A stretch of DNA of 64,000 bases from Siderastrea siderea (GCA_964030785.1 OZ034971.1:44016304-44080303), one strand, 5' to 3'. Positions 1 to 14,084 are shown, numbered from the stretch's first letter. Notes: generated by a model not told the origin, from the letters alone. Numbers and translations: made by a program.

Positions 1-2977
1 CGAATTTAAGTTGAAACTCAAGGTGAAATTTTTAAAAGGTCAAAAATTTATAGATGGACAGTAAAACAGTCCGCTGACAATCCTAACCGTTGGCCAGAGT
101 GTATAGCGTGGGCTGTGCGTATACGTCTCTATTTTATGGTTCTTTCGAGTATCAAATCTTGTTTCACAAAGCATGTCACTGTACCCCCCTTTCCCCACCA
201 CACACACACACAAGCCTCTTATCTAGGCAGCAACCAGAAAGCACAAGACACAAGAAAGGCAGCGACGCCTTTCGCCCAACAACAAATTCATACGGCGCTC
301 TACTTCGGACTGAGACCGAGGTCGATAAGATTTAATTTTAATATTATTTCAACTGTTATTCATTTAATTAAATTATCACAACAGTCGACGTCAAACCACT
401 AACTGAACACTGAAATAATACATCGATCATGTGTTGCTACCATAATTCTGCATAATATGCTACCTCACGGTAAAAGACTGACGATAAAGGGCGATGATAC
501 ACTGGTATTTGCAATGATTCAGTGCCGCTGTATCTCTCCCGAACACGTTACGTAAAATATTCATTGACCTTTCGTTACATCGTATTATAGAAATGACAAC
601 AGTAAACTCAAATCCGTCGTCGATTGCAAAACGTCGTTAAGTGTAAACTTGAACAAATAAATGTATCAAATAAGTCCCCAAATAACCAAACCTTATAAAC
701 TGAGAGAACTGATTAAAGGTATCCTAATGTACAATTACTGTACAGGAATTAGTTACAGTCAAAGACAAAAAGACTCGGCGTCTTTGACTAATCGGCTGTG
801 TTATTACGATCAAGGACAGTTGAACCCTAAGAGCTGTATGTCTGCACTATCCCTTTATTGTCTGCGACGTGATTTGCAACAGCTTTATGGATTTGAAGCT
901 TCCTTATTTTTGGCGGAATGCCCACATTGCCGTGTAAAGCTTAAGCCACAACTGCAACGCTCACAGGTCCTTAGAGCCTTGGTGTTGCGTGTATAAATCA
1001 TTGCTTATCTTACCTCGATCTCCTGTTTTACCATTGTTAACAGACTGAAGCTTTCTTCAAAGATTCACAGTGACAGAGCACAGTGGTTCTTGCAAAGCTA
1101 GTTAAAAACTCTAACCGCAGAGCAATATAACGAACACAACTTGGCAGTCTTGGATATTATATGTACAGGTTGAAGTGACCTGACAATAGTGTTTGTCAAT
1201 CAACAAAACACAACGCAAGAAATATGAATGAATTAAGGCCCGTCCACAAATAAGCCAGAACAACATCGACCAGCAGGGCATTGTCAAAATTAGCGATCAC
1301 AACGGCAGTAGCACCTTTAGGGACGCCTTACCTTTAAAGGGGTAAAAATGGAGCAAAAATATCAACAATTAAGTGTACTTTCAAGCAGCGGAAATGTTTT
1401 AGTTCGGTTTGACGAAGTCAGTTTTCGAATGGATGGTGTTTTAATTAAACTTTTGTTCGCATCTTTTGTGCCCAGTTTTGTTGACTTAAAAGACCTTATT
1501 TATATACATACATGATTTGAGGATCACGCGGCACCAGGAATAGGGCCTAAAGCACTACGAAAAAGGACATGGGTGAAATGGTCACAAAATATATTACTTT
1601 CATCCATGTGAATCACTTATCAGGGTAATCATGAACTGATATTTATACCCAGTAACAGCCTGCAGCCGAACAATTCAGTTTCCAACCGATTTTTCTGCGC
1701 TCAGGAACTCTCTTTGGACTAAAATTCGAAAAACGTTTGAATTCCTGCAACGCTCAGAAAAATCCTTGGAAGGGAGGAGGGCTAGTATTTCGAATGGCAA
1801 AATAAACATTCCGTAATAAATAAAGCAGAAATGAGTTGTGTATTATGATAAGCACAACGTTCGCGATGCAAACTGACAGAAACTTGAGCAGAATAAAATG
1901 GCAACACAACAGGATTTGAAATCATTGGCTACTCCTCCTAAACTTTGGCATCCTCCGGCTACTCTACTGTCTTAAAATATTTGTTCTGGCCTTTTTCCGA
2001 CACTTCGATTGACATTTTATTTGGTTTTAATCACTAAATCTCGGGCAAAGGTCGAGGGCTTAGTAGAGGTTTTACCGCCCAGCCTCTGCTACTTAGCGCC
2101 GTGTGACCAGTTCACACTCTTTGCTATTAAAGGCCGGATTGTCCTAAACTCTATCACCAACGTAAAGATCGAAACCATGAAAACGACAACAACAAAATAA
2201 AACAAAACGAAAACAGACTTCAAAACAGCTCATTAGGCAAAATGCACCGGCCGAAAACTTGAAATAGAACGAGCGTGACTACTTTTCATGGCGCTTGGCG
2301 CCTCCTTTGCCGGCTCGTCACTTTTAAGATCAAGCACTCGAAGAAAATAAGAAAGGTAAAAAGAGACTATTTTTTAGTTTAACAAATAGCCTTAAAACCC
2401 TACGTTAACGTTTGCTAGGCAGGCTATCTTTAAGCTACTTCAACTGAAGCATAAAGTGAAGATATTGAAGTAGTCAGTTAAACTTTCTCAGCTCGACATT
2501 TTTCGTCAGGCCCAGGACCGAGTCCTCACCAAGGGTCTCGGCGTCTCTGCGAATCTGAGTTAACCATCTCGTTTGTGTGCGCACAAAAGCCAATATGTCC
2601 TAATGCGTTCTATTTTCTCGTAGGTTTTACTTTCGTTGTTATCGGAGGAGACAGGAGACAGGAGAGTCAATTCAGTTTTGTCTCGAACGAAATACTACAC
2701 AAAACAGTCCCCCTTAATTACCCTCTAGGTGATAGCGAAGCAAGAGGCAAAACGCGGGTGGAGAAAGGGCGTAAATCGTATGTTTGGCTTCTTTGTCTCA
2801 CTCGACTTTTCTTAACAAACGAGGCTAAATGAAGGCGGCGGGGAAGAGGAAGGGGGAGTGCCTAACTCGGTCAGGTAGAACACGTATCCCACATTGTAGG
2901 GTCCCTGTTCTGCCTGACCGGGTAGAGGAGGAATACTGCCCGACCGCTCAGCATCCAGCTGGGTTTAATATAAAAGT

Positions 2978-3042
2978 CAGCCAGTCAGTCAGTCAGTCAG
3001 TCAGTCAGCCAGTCAGTCAGTCAGTCAGTCAGTCAGTCAGTC
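2978..3042. repeat. CAGT tetranucleotide microsatellite
   Basis: Runs of CAGT/AGTC with one CAGC interruption, followed by a separate CTAA tract at about 3130-3163. Simple sequence. The serine/glutamine/valine-rich frame over it is an artefact of the repeat. Confidence 0.9.
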
Positions 3043-4140
3043 AATTAATTAACCATTCACTCACTGCATTGATTATATTAATCACGTATCTTTGTGTGGT
3101 TTTCGTTTAAGAGTTGTCAAACGGACATAATAAAACTAACTAACTAACTAACTAACTAACGTAACTAACCCAGACGCGAAGCGCTGGGACGAAACCAGCG
3201 CCAAACACGGAAAAACAAGTTCAGTTTGAGAAAGTCTTTCTGGTTTCGTCTTTCTGGTTTCGTTTCACTTCTAATTGGTTGAGAAGGCGGCGCAAGGTTT
3301 TTTGACCAATCAAAACCACCGTCGGAAAGCCAATTACTCTCGACACACAATTAAAAGCACTTTAACAGTTTAACCAGATCGAAATAAAGCTCATTAGAAA
3401 CAGATGTTTCAACAGTATCCTAAATCTTTGATTTGACTAGCAAAAAGGCAACGGCCATAATCAATGCGTCCTATGTGTTATGTCGGTTCGCTTTATTTCA
3501 CGGCATATTTAAGAATGGTTTTTGTCCAATTTGTGGATGTCTGTTAAACTGTTGTCCATTGCCTGGGTGGCGCTGAGCTGGTCGGTAACTAGGGCTTCCA
3601 GCATTCAAAAGCACCAAAGCAAAGTCCTCATGAATAGAAAGGATCTAAAAAACAAGATCGACAACTAACGGAAGTACGCGGGGAAAGGGACCGTACATTC
3701 TTTTCTCTTTTGCTCCTTCAGAGTGTTACTGAGAGCTTTACTTTCCACTTTCTTTCTTTGTGGCACATCATTAACTGAAAAATAAAGATAATCTATCGTT
3801 ACTCTTCAAAACATATAGACTAGACCAGACGGTATCCACATGTTGCAATGCACTCCAGAGCCCGGGAAGGGAACCACGAAAGTTTAAGTGGGCTTGTGCG
3901 AGCTCTTTTTGAAATGGGCTACCCGCGTTCAGGACAAAATATGCAATTTTTCCTTCCCAATTTTAGAAATGTCACTTAAAATTTTCCCTCCTTTAAGCCA
4001 GAATAGAAAAAATATCCCCGTTTGAGACTACAAGGCACAATCCACCCACTTTCAGAGCAAAATGGTCAAAACCTATACCAGCTTAATTTCTTTTACCACA
4101 CGGGTAACCTACTAGACAAGTTTAACTTGTTACGTCTTTA

Positions 4141-4141
4141 T

Positions 4142-4195
<54 letters not shown>

Positions 4196-4203
4196 TAATA
4201 ATG

Positions 4204-4237
<34 letters not shown>
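4141..4237. repeat. AAT/ATA trinucleotide microsatellite
   Basis: Almost pure (AAT)n with a few ATGATA interruptions, just downstream of the end of the TPR-CHAT coding frame. Confidence 0.9.
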
Positions 4238-4240
<3 letters not shown>

Positions 4241-4302
4241 AACTAAGTTTCTCCCTCTTTTTCCGCTTTTTAATATAATTTTTTCTTTTGTGAAACTAAC
4301 CT

Positions 4303-7300
4303 TTACTTTCCAAAATCAAATGTGACATCATCTCCAATCAGCATAAATGGAGCCCAATCCCTCACATCAGGGTAACCACTTTCTCTCATCCACTTCATGA
4401 CCTGGTGAAGAGATTCGCTGGCGCTTTCTCCACGAACAAGGTGCTCGTAGAAACGTCTCATAAAGTTCTCTGTTGCTCTGTCTTGTATGGCCCACAGAGC
4501 CACCAACACTGAGCGTGCACCGGATCCAAGGAACGCTCGGGCAATTCCAACAACTCCTTCGGCACTAATCTGTCCACTTGCACTGTGACAACAGCTAAGT
4601 ACTACCAGTTTTGCCCGCAGCTGAACTTTTGAAATGTCCGACACTGTCAACAAGTAGTCTTCTTCTTGTGGAATGCCATTAGTGGGCTGTAGAGGGGCAA
4701 GGGCGATTTCTCCGTTCTCGGCATTTCCTTGAGCCGCGAAATGTATCAGACTCACTGAATGTATCATTTCAAGTACCGCCCGCTTAGTTGCGTGTTCTCC
4801 CAACAGAGGTTGAGAGCCAACAAGTCGTCCAATCATCTCGGCTTCCTTTCTGGCACATAGCAATGGCGATATGTTGTTCAAACTTCCTTTGTAAAACACT
4901 TGACCAACCTGAGGATCCCCCACTATCAGTGCACCTGTCTTACTGTGATAGTCTGCTGGACTATCCTGAATGAGCTTGAGAGTTGTCAATGAAGGGACAA
5001 CGCGGATCCTGAAAGTCTCCGCTAAATACTTTCCATTTTCATTTTTCAACGCCGCAAACGTTACTTTGTAAAGAAAGCGATCAGGAACAATGATGAATTC
5101 AGGCTCGTTGAGAAGGTCAGCCACAGGAAAGATAAACAGTTTGTAATACAGTTCAAGATTCGGTTCAGGTTCTTGATTTTCATCTTCTTCCTCTTCTACA
5201 AGGCGGAAAGCTGTCAGGTTGTCTTTCTGAGGTGATTGTCTTGTAGCTTCTTGTCGGATGACGAACAATGATCGATCTTCGCGGTGCCCTTGAGGTAAAA
5301 CGCCAAACGTCCTGAAAGTTGCGTTACGTAAGAAGTTATCCAAGTTACGTATCGTTCCGTTAAAAAAAGACCTGTGGTTGACGTCAATTTTTCGAAAGAG
5401 CATAGGTTGGTTTGCTTTAAGGACCCACAAAAATATACAGGGACTAAAATAAGAAATGTAAAGGCAAGTACAGTTGTTTTCTTTCTTCATGATCCTTTCA
5501 ATACCACTCGCAATCCATGACTGTGGATGGTCGACTAATACATCAACAGAATACTGAGTTGATAATAAGTCTGCCATGGCTCTGGCTCGTCCAAGCTCCA
5601 AAAGGTAAAGAGCTGTATTAGGGTATTTATTGTCAAACAGAAGTTTACTGAGAAACCGGTAGACGTAAAAATGATTGTCTAAAAGAAGTATTTGCCATTG
5701 GTCATAATTTTTAAGATAGCCGCGCATTTTCTCGCACTTGCGAATGCTCTCAGCGAGATTAAAGATAGCATCGTTCAGGTTTTCTTCGTAAAGCATGTCA
5801 CATGCAAGTAGAAAGTGGCAATCACACTCGTCTATAATGTCACCAATCTCTTTACTCATCTTAAGTGCTTTATGGTGAAAATCTTTAGCCTTGGCAAGTT
5901 CACCAAGAGCAAGAAATAACGTTCCTAGGCCTATGTAATCTTGGACTTCTGCCTGTTTGCAGCCAATTGTTTGGTTGATTTTGAGGGCTTTCTGCAGATA
6001 TTCTTCAGCCGTAGTATATTCACCACGAGTTTGAAACACGATTGCTAGGTCGCCATAACATGACGCTTCTTCTTTCCTGTCGCCAATTTCCTTACTTATG
6101 TTAAGTGCTTTCTTGCCGTATTCTTCGGCTTTTCCATATTCGCCAAGAGCGTGAAACAAGGTTCCGAAGCTCCCATACTCTGCCGCTTGTCCACGTTTGT
6201 ACCCGATTTCTTTTGCGATGAAAAGTGCTTTCTCGTGGTATTCTTTGGCCTTAACATATTCACCAAGAGATGAAAACAATCTTCCTAAGTTTCCGGAACT
6301 TCTCGCTTTTCCTTTTCTATCGCTTATTTCGTTTTGGATATCAAGTGCTTTTCGAATATACCCTTCAGCCTTGCCATATTCACCAAGATCCCGAACAACA
6401 CATCCTAGGCTTCTGTAAGCTGCTCCTTCGCCTTCTCTGTGGCCAATTTGTTTGTAGATTGAAACTGCTTTCTCTACGTATTCTTTAGCCTTGATGTATT
6501 CACCGCGAAATTGAAACAAGTTTCCTAGAGAGCTATAACATGAAGCTTCTCCTTGTCTGTCGCCAATTTCTTTTGTAATCAAGAGAGTTTTGCAAAAATA
6601 TTCTTCAGCCTTAACATATTCACCAAGAGACTCAAAGAGGATTCCTAAGTTTCCGTAACCTGTTGCTTCTCCTTGTCTGTCCCCAATTCCTTTTGCGAGC
6701 ACAAGTGCTTCCTCAAGATATTCTCGGGCCTTGTCACATTCACCGATGTTTTGAAATATGATTCCAATCCTTTCATAAGCCCTTCCTTCATTACTCCTGT
6801 CGCCAATTGTCTTGCTGATGACAAGTCCTTTCTTGCCATATTCTAATGCTTTGGCATAAAAACCAAGAGAGTTAAACACATTTCCTAGGGTGCCATAGCA
6901 ACAGGCTTCTCCTTGTCTGTCACCAAGTTCTTTGCAGATTACAAGTGCTTTCTGAAGATATTCTTCAGCCTTAAAGCAGCTACCGCGAGACTGAAACACA
7001 TTTCCTAAGTCATAATAATCAGAGGCTTCGCCCTGTCGGCGGCCAAGTTTTTTGTTTATTGTATATGATTTCTCATAATATTCTTCAGCTCTGCTATATT
7101 CTCCGAGACGATGAAACACACTTCTTAGGTTTCCATTACACGAGGCTTCTACTTCTTTAGCGCCAATTTCCTTTCCGATCGTAATTGCTTTCTGAAAATA
7201 TTTTTCAGCCTTAATGTATTCTCCCTGAGATTTAAACACTTCTCCTAGGCACCTATAACATAAGGCTTCGCCTCGTCTGTAGCCATCTTGTTTCGCAATC

Positions 7301-9000
7301 ATGAGTGCTTTCTCATGACATTCTTCAGCTTTTTCATATTCACCACGAATTTGAAACACACCTCCCAGATAGTTATAACATTGGGCTATCCCCTGTCTGT
7401 CGCCAATTTCGGTCTTAATGACAAGTGCTTTTTGCTGATATTCTTCAGCTTTGGCGTATTCCCCACGAGACTGGAACAAATTTCCTAGATTTGCGTAAGT
7501 TGTTGCTTCTCCTTTTCTGTCGCCAATTTCTTTTCTGATCGCAATGGCTTTGTTATAAAATTCTTCAGCCTTTACATAATCACCTCGGGAACGCAAAACG
7601 GTTCCTTTAGCGCTACAACACAAGGCCTTTCCGTTTTTATCGCCAATTTCTTTTGCAATCGCTAGAGCTTTCTGGATATGTTCTTCAGCTTTGGCGTATT
7701 CACCACGAGATCCAAACACGTTTCCTAGCCTTGCATATTGTGTTGGCTCTCCTTCTTTGTCACCACTTAATTCGCTGATCACAAGTGCTCTCTTCAAATA
7801 TTCCTCAGCTTTAAGATGTTCGCCAACTGTTAGAAAAATGGCTCCTAGGCTCCCATAACTTGCTGCTTCTCCTTGTCGGTGGCTTATTTCTTTACTTAAC
7901 ACGAGCGATTTTTCATGATATTGTTTAGCCTTGTCATATTCACCGTAAGTTTCAAAGATGGTTCCTAGGCTGGCATAGCAAGAGGCCTCTACCTTCTTAT
8001 TGCCAGTTTCCTTACTTATCACCAGCGCTTTCTGAAGATATTCTTCTGCCTTGCCATATTCAGCAAGAGCGAGAAAAACGGTTCCAAAGTTTGCGTAAGC
8101 TGCTGCTTCGCCTTCTGCGTCTCCAATTTCTTTACTGATCGCGAGTGCTTTCTGAAGATATTCTTTAGCCTTATCATATTCAGCTAGAAAACGAAACACG
8201 GTTCCTAGGTTTCCATATTCAATTGCTTCTCCTTGTCTGTCACCAATTTCTTTCCTGATCGCGAGTGCTTTCAGAAGGTATTCTTTAGCCTGATCACATC
8301 TAGCTAGAGAGAGGCACACTTGTCCTAAATTTCCGTAATCATTTGCTTCTCCTTGTCTGTCACCAATTTCGTTCCTGACCACAAGAGTTTTCTGAAAGCA
8401 TTCTTTAGCCTTACCATATTCAGCCAGAAAACGAAACACGGTTCCTAGATCTCTATAGTTTGCTGCTTCTCTTTGTCTATCGCCAATTTCTTTGCTGATG
8501 GCAACAGCTTTCTGAAGATGTTCTGTAGCCAGGACATATTCACCAAGAGACATGCATATGGTTCCCATGTGTTCATAACATAACCCTTGTTTTTGTCTCT
8601 CCCCAATTTCCGTCCATATCCTCAGCGCGTTCTCGTAAATTTCTTTCACTTTCTTATAATTACCTTGACGTTCATACAAGATTGCTAGGTGCATGGTTGC
8701 GCGTGCTTCGGTGACTCTATCACCACATTCGCGGAGTAACGTCAATAACTTTCTGACGCACTCTATGCCATTTGTATGATCACTGATTAGAGCGTACCCC
8801 ACTGACATTGTCATGTATATTACCAACCTGACGCGATCCTTTTCGTTGTTTGGAACTTTCAGGTTTTTGACGAGAATCAAGCACTCTTTACAGAGTTCAA
8901 TGGCTTTCACGACTCGATTGGTTATGAGGAGGAATTTGGCAACAACTGTACCAATAAATATGGCTTGTACAACTTGTAGAACTTCCGCTATCTTATCCAT
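4303..9000 (-). CDS. TPR-CHAT protein (about 24 TPRs plus CHAT peptidase-like domain)
   Basis: Uninterrupted frame of 1565 residues. Residues about 97-1085 are about 24 tandem tetratricopeptide units of 40 residues, each ending in a linker like [10 protein letters not shown] followed by Y-x-x-LG; the DNA shows the same 120-bp period. The C-terminal part, from about 1265, is a CHAT domain (caspase-like fold of clan CD). It has the His motif HFAAQG (His about 1420) and the Cys motif LSCCHS (Cys about 1471), where the usual form is LSAC, so the catalytic dyad looks intact. TPR arrays bind protein partners; CHAT domains in other systems are proteases or scaffolds, and the substrate here is unknown. 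The ATG at 9000 is the first in frame. A pyrimidine-rich tract ending in AG lies just upstream (about 9021-9031), so a spliced 5' UTR is possible. Coral databases often call such proteins TTC28-like. No intron interrupts the coding frame, which is unusual for its length. Confidence 0.9.
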   Translation of the reverse strand: MDKIAEVLQVVQAIFIGTVVAKFLLITNRVVKAIELCKECLILVKNLKVPNNEKDRVRLVIYMTMSVGYALISDHTNGIECVRKLLTLLRECGDRVTEARATMHLAILYERQGNYKKVKEIYENALRIWTEIGERQKQGLCYEHMGTICMSLGEYVLATEHLQKAVAISKEIGDRQREAANYRDLGTVFRFLAEYGKAKECFQKTLVVRNEIGDRQGEANDYGNLGQVCLSLARCDQAKEYLLKALAIRKEIGDRQGEAIEYGNLGTVFRFLAEYDKAKEYLQKALAISKEIGDAEGEAAAYANFGTVFLALAEYGKAEEYLQKALVISKETGNKKVEASCYASLGTIFETYGEYDKAKQYHEKSLVLSKEISHRQGEAASYGSLGAIFLTVGEHLKAEEYLKRALVISELSGDKEGEPTQYARLGNVFGSRGEYAKAEEHIQKALAIAKEIGDKNGKALCCSAKGTVLRSRGDYVKAEEFYNKAIAIRKEIGDRKGEATTYANLGNLFQSRGEYAKAEEYQQKALVIKTEIGDRQGIAQCYNYLGGVFQIRGEYEKAEECHEKALMIAKQDGYRRGEALCYRCLGEVFKSQGEYIKAEKYFQKAITIGKEIGAKEVEASCNGNLRSVFHRLGEYSRAEEYYEKSYTINKKLGRRQGEASDYYDLGNVFQSRGSCFKAEEYLQKALVICKELGDRQGEACCYGTLGNVFNSLGFYAKALEYGKKGLVISKTIGDRSNEGRAYERIGIIFQNIGECDKAREYLEEALVLAKGIGDRQGEATGYGNLGILFESLGEYVKAEEYFCKTLLITKEIGDRQGEASCYSSLGNLFQFRGEYIKAKEYVEKAVSIYKQIGHREGEGAAYRSLGCVVRDLGEYGKAEGYIRKALDIQNEISDRKGKARSSGNLGRLFSSLGEYVKAKEYHEKALFIAKEIGYKRGQAAEYGSFGTLFHALGEYGKAEEYGKKALNISKEIGDRKEEASCYGDLAIVFQTRGEYTTAEEYLQKALKINQTIGCKQAEVQDYIGLGTLFLALGELAKAKDFHHKALKMSKEIGDIIDECDCHFLLACDMLYEENLNDAIFNLAESIRKCEKMRGYLKNYDQWQILLLDNHFYVYRFLSKLLFDNKYPNTALYLLELGRARAMADLLSTQYSVDVLVDHPQSWIASGIERIMKKENNCTCLYISYFSPCIFLWVLKANQPMLFRKIDVNHRSFFNGTIRNLDNFLRNATFRTFGVLPQGHREDRSLFVIRQEATRQSPQKDNLTAFRLVEEEEDENQEPEPNLELYYKLFIFPVADLLNEPEFIIVPDRFLYKVTFAALKNENGKYLAETFRIRVVPSLTTLKLIQDSPADYHSKTGALIVGDPQVGQVFYKGSLNNISPLLCARKEAEMIGRLVGSQPLLGEHATKRAVLEMIHSVSLIHFAAQGNAENGEIALAPLQPTNGIPQEEDYLLTVSDISKVQLRAKLVVLSCCHSASGQISAEGVVGIARAFLGSGARSVLVALWAIQDRATENFMRRFYEHLVRGESASESLHQVMKWMRESGYPDVRDWAPFMLIGDDVTFDFGK

Positions 9001-11985
9001 GTCAGTCTTTTCTAAACACTACTAAAAGAAACAAAAACAAGTGAAAATACATACACATAAACATACTTTGTTGTCTCCTCCCCAAAGAAGTTTTTCACGA
9101 ACAATTAATGAAATAACTAATTACAATACTTCACTCATCGATATTACTAATTACGGTACTTAACTTATTTCATTACGAATTACAATACTTAACTTAACTT
9201 ATTACTTGTTACAATCATACTTAACCTAAGGAGCATTTACAAAATTGTCTAAAAGTTTGTTCTTTAAAAGACGGTTAAAAACTTGAACCGAATGGCTTGC
9301 TTTTAAAGAACACCCTAAATTGTTCAAGAGCCCAATAAATCTCTAGTAGTCTAAACCTTGTCGTACGATGACTGTAGCTTAAAATCGTTAAATGAAAAAT
9401 CGATGCAAAAAATGGACGAAACACTTTTCGGTCTTGTTTGGTTTAAGATGAAATAGGCATTTTTTCAGTACAAAGGCGAAGTTTTTTTTGAAGGGGGGTG
9501 GACGTTCGCATAATGGGTGTTTTAGAGTTCAGTTTTGGCCAATGGCCGCCTTTTGGATAGGACGTTATGGCTTTACTGGGTCTTCCCCGTCGCTTTTGGA
9601 TGCCAAAGTATGCCCTGGTCTCAAACAGCTTTCTTCTCGAGCTTAAATCGTGTGACTTATTTGCCTCGCTTCGGCCGATTCTATCTATAACTCTTGACTC
9701 ACTTTTTTTTTTTCGTGACTCTTTAGTTTATACACAGACTTCATATCACAACAAATCAACACAAAATCAGTCCTGTTGTTTTTGGTCACTCAAAGTAGAG
9801 GACCATTGTCCTTGTTCAGTTTGTGACGTCATCACTTTGAGTGACAGCAGATATTTTTGATAACACCTGGCACACTTCTAACAAAAAGGCGTGGTCATGA
9901 ACAAAAGGGCTCAAAAATAGTCCGGAGTTACGCAAGGAAAAAGGGAAAACGTTTCCTTGTGAAATTGATGCAAAACTTGGCCTTGGCACTGGTTGACACT
10001 CCTAGTTGAAAATTTCTCTTTCCTGAAAGTTTAGGTGAAACCTTTTCTAATCCAAGGAAAGACTATCAAATGGCCTACAAACTAAAAAAAAGTCGGGAGT
10101 CAATGGGTGTTTGAAGTCGTAAAGTTTGCTTTTTATTATGTCTATATAACAATCTAGATGCATTTAGCCCTTGCATTAGGCATAAATTTCAAACGCTTGG
10201 GGGAGAGGGAATTTACTTTCTCTCCCTCAGCCTTGACGGGAAGAACCTATTAAAACACGCGCTAAAACCGACTGTTTTTCATGAGTTTTAGCCGCTCCAC
10301 GGTCCCTGTGATGTGGTTACTTTGGCCGGATACTTTAACGCTTTAAGCCTCAATACTAATCGCCACCAAATTTCTCCTCATCATATCAATGTATTATAAC
10401 ACATACAGATCATGAGAACTTGGCAAATGATCAACAAACATGAATTGTCTTGATGTTCAAACAAGTTCTCCCAATTGGTAATCAACAAAATCTATGGAGA
10501 CCAGAAAGGAGAATTTGTATAATGATGTTGGGTACACACACCCAACCACAAATATTAAAGGCGCGATGAACAGTGTTTTTCCTCCTAGTTCTCAGTTACT
10601 GAATCAAAATGTGAAACCAAAAGCAGTAAGCGGAAACAGCTGGGACTTTCTCACGTTAAATGCAAAAACATGCAAGACTGAAAACCGTATTCAAACAGAT
10701 CATTTGAATATCGTTTTTGCTCTGTTTGTTGCGCACATCATCCTACCGCCTTTCAGTGTTCCGGTCTTGTTACAGACGGCTTTACAGTATTTCGCATATC
10801 ATATTCGTGATGACTCAGTGAATAAATTTGCATCTCAGACGGGAACCGGGACTTACCCAGCTTTCTCAACTGAAAGCTATTATTTCTGGACGTCATTCTT
10901 CGCAAATGCTTATTTACATGAATATTCAGTGAAAAATAGTGTATCAGTTATGTGAACAGTGACGCTGTAGTATTGTATTAGCGCGCGCTGAATGAATTTC
11001 GATGAATTTTTACTAGCCGTCGCATTTCATGTCCTCAGAGAACACTTTTCCATTTCTCTTAAGATAATATTTGCAACCAGTATAGGACGATATTAAAAGC
11101 ACTGATAAAACTTCGGGACGTCCTTCTACAACGTACCCCGTCAAGATTTAAACAAACGTTCATCTGGTTCATGATTCTCGATGACACCGTCCAAACATAG
11201 GAAACAGAAAACCATAACTACAAAGCCACCATCTTCATACATTTTCTGATAAAACACCTCGCTCAATTTGAGATCTAGAGATTTTATGACTTCTGCCTTT
11301 CCCAGGCGGAAAGGAGACTAATACGGGCAATGTTGAACATTGCCGCGTTATCACAAAGGGAAATAATCTTCCTTATGCACTATTAGTAAGCAAGTTAATG
11401 TAGACGCCATAAAGGCCTGTACAGAGTAAGGTATAATAGTTCTATACTTACGATGCTTCCTGCTTGCGAAGTGAAATTACTGCTTACTAAAATTCAGGGA
11501 CTTTTAATACCCATGCATTCCAAAAGCGAAAGTAAGTTTAGATCGAATTTCATTAAATTTCGATTTCGTCACTATTATATGGAAAGTAGAACAGTGTTGA
11601 CATGTCACGCTCGTTTAGAGGTTTTGTCACGCTGTTTAGGACCCTACATCTTTCACATGTAAACGGATAACCTCAACTGAAGGATTAATTTTTGCCCTAT
11701 AATAACTGTTTATAGGAAAACGCATACTAACGGTAACTGGTAGCTATACAAAGTTATCGGGGGCACGCAGCGGATCGTTTCGGTGGAAAATGTTCCGAAG
11801 ACCGTCTCAGAAATTCAACACTGATTCAAAACTAGAGTCTTCTTTGGCGATATTTTGCAACATCCCACAAAATATCAACTTAAATAATAGGCAATTGTTT
11901 GGTCTGCTTGAATATATGGGGTCAACGGGATTTTTGCTGTAATACTATGACGGTAGAGAGGAAGAGGTACGCGCGGTAGAGGTAC

Positions 11986-12040
11986 CCCCCCCCCCCCCCC
12001 CCCAGCCCACACACACACACACACACGCACGCACGCACGC
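11986..12040. repeat. Poly-C / CA microsatellite
   Basis: About 17 C residues followed by (CA)n and (CGCA)n. Confidence 0.85.
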
Positions 12041-12163
12041 CGGGGAGCGAAGAAAGCCATCGAGAGGAATGGTCAACGGTTAGGACCCGCTGAGAAAGGC
12101 GTTTTATTATCCCTTCAAGGCCAAAACCGCAGCAAAAACACTGAGAAACACAACAATTAGCCG

Positions 12164-12575
12164 TATGCAGGAGCCCATTACCCGGAGCGTCCAACTTCCA
12201 TACTGCGTCTGTGAAACGGCATTTTCAAAAGTAAATTTATTTTTAGATAAGCTTTTCCCGCGAATTGGTTGAAATAGCCAATCAAAAAGCGATTGCGTAA
12301 TTAATAATAGACTGAGTACGAAACTACGACAACTCGTCTACGCTGGAAATAAACATAACGGATACCAGTGACCAGTGAGGAATCTTTATCGGAGTGTTCT
12401 GACAGTATTTCAAGCAATAATTTCAGTATTTACAAGGGAAGTAGTAGCTTAGATTTAATGCAGACGTCATCGGAAACAGTTATTTTCGCGGGAAAAGTTT
12501 ATCTTAAAATAAACCTACTTGTAAAAACGCTGTTGCACGAATTTATGGCAGTTGAACGCTCCTGCCGTATGTGGG
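12164..12575. repeat. Foldback (inverted) repeat, MITE-like
   Basis: The sequence from about 12164 to 12270 (with GCAGGAGC and then TTTTCCCGCGAA) reappears inverted at about 12480-12575 (TTCGCGGGAAAA, then GCTCCTGC). The arms are about 100 bp, with roughly three quarters matching by eye, around a spacer of about 210 bp. No coding content. Target-site duplications were not resolved. Confidence 0.5.
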
Positions 12576-13439
12576 TCCAAAAGAGGTTATTTTACATATA
12601 GCACATGTTAAGCGCAAGTAATATTATCAACACAAAATCTTACAATCGTGTAGTGTCAGGCTGGAGACATACCCCTGCTAAAGGCGCTGAATAGCCCAAT
12701 TTCGATATATTAAATTTTGTCTTGAACAATAGGCATCATTTCGAGGCTTAGGGGAATAAACCCACATAAATCCTTATATTAGTCCCTAGGCCTCGTAGTG
12801 GTGTCTATTACTGTTACGAGACCAAAAACGGGATAAAAACAGTGGGAATGCAAGAAAACAAGAAAAGTGAGTCATATAAAGGCAATTTTATTTCGCATTT
12901 GGCTCATTTTAAGTGCTGGTAATATTCCCCATGAAAATGCCGGCTTACGACTCATGCACAGGCCCGAAGAGAGTTAGATTACTGTGGTTGAAAGCCTCAG
13001 ATAGTGACCTTAGGCTACCTGTGCTGAACCATTCCAATGTTATGCGTTAAATTAAAATCAGGAGTCCGGGTCCATACCCATTTCAGTGCCCAACTACAAG
13101 GTCTTCACCTGGCGCCCTTGGACCGGGGTACGATTTTCTGGCACTTGTACTTGATGTCCGCCTGGCACCGGTGCTTATAAGAATGAAGTATGAACGCCCC
13201 CACCCCCCCCCCCCCCCAACTGGAATGTCCCTGCTTGCTTTCATGCGCTTTTGATCTTAGGCGGCGTTCACACTTCAGTGGTGTCCAAGCACTGTGTTCG
13301 GACACGGCACAGCAAAAACAATCAATGCCAGATTACACGCTTCTGACTCCGCGAGCGACGGAGGTAGATCTTTTTATGACAAGATTGAGGTTCTTCGTTT
13401 ACTGTCGAGGAGCCGGTGAGCGTTAGTTAAGAGAACACG

Positions 13440-13660
13440 AACAGTCAGTCAGTGTGACTCCGTTAGTCAGTCAATCAAACAGTACATCAGTCCGTTAATC
13501 CATCAGTCAGTCAGTCAGTCAGTCCATTACCAAGACAGCCAGTACCTCAGTCAATCAGTTCGTTAGTTAGTCCAACAGACAGTCAGTAAGTCCTTCAGAC
13601 ACACACACACAGTCAGTCAGTCAGTCAGTCAGTCAGTCAGTCAGTCAGTCAGTCAGTCAA
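13440..13660. repeat. CAGT tetranucleotide array
   Basis: Degenerate to perfect CAGT repeats, most regular at 13613-13658. Same motif class as 2978-3042, and the complement class of the CTGA array at 51167-51365. Confidence 0.85.
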
Positions 13661-14078
13661 TCTTTCGTTGTACCCGTAAACAAACAAAATGTTATCATCA
13701 TCTGATACTTTTTTTAATACCAAAGAACTATGCTTTTTTTTTACAAATTCCATCGAACAGACATTATGTTTTACTATTAAAATATTTCCATATTCCGCGT
13801 TAATTAAAATTCTATATACAATTCTTTTAGGAAATAAGGACGGGATTAATAATTTGATACATTTTCTTATTGTCAGGTGTGCAGCCATGAAACAGCGAGC
13901 CACTGCTTACTAACAGTTTTAACAATATTGATAAGGCAAGTAGTAATAGACTATACAACTGACCATTCAATAATAGCACAAGGTTATCATGTCTACTATG
14001 TAATAACCCTACATGTAACTACAACGATTTAATAAATCGTATAATAAACCTACATGTAACTACAACGATTTTAAAGTT

Positions 14079-14084
14079 TTTTAT
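14079..14084 (-). terminator. Possible poly(A) signal of the MRL gene
   Basis: Minus-strand AATAAA about 550 nt past the stop codon at 14635. This is the first canonical hexamer I noticed downstream and gives a reasonable 3' UTR length. Not proven. Confidence 0.35.

Larger units (their letters stand above)
1..4302. other. Gene-free stretch, left end
   Basis: I see no gene I can support. Open frames here are short (up to 111 codons, at 661-996), lack recognisable motifs and show no convincing splice context. The stretch holds a CAGT-type tetranucleotide tract near 2978-3042, a CTAA tract near 3130-3163 and an AAT/ATA tract near 4141-4235. A minus-strand polyadenylation signal (TTTATT on the plus strand) lies near 4136 and could serve the TPR-CHAT gene next door. 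Confidence 0.6.
9001..14079. other. Intergenic region between TPR-CHAT and MRL genes
   Basis: No supportable gene. The longest open frame (10494-10955, 153 codons) resembles nothing I know and lacks splice or codon-use support. The region holds an imperfect foldback repeat (12164-12575), a poly-C/CA tract (11986-12040), a poly-C run near 13200 and a long CAGT array (13440-13660). On the minus strand a polyadenylation signal (plus-strand TTTATT near 14079) probably ends the MRL gene transcript. Confidence 0.5.

Noticed and set aside
661..996. 111-codon frame at the left end
   Set aside because: No motif, partner exon or signal that I can support.
6197..7488. Plus-strand reading frames inside the TPR-CHAT gene
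   Set aside because: Shadows of the repeated 120-bp TPR units on the other strand.
10494..10955. 153-codon frame on the plus strand
   Set aside because: No recognised motif, no Kozak or splice context that I can defend, and flanking DNA looks like the same non-coding sequence.
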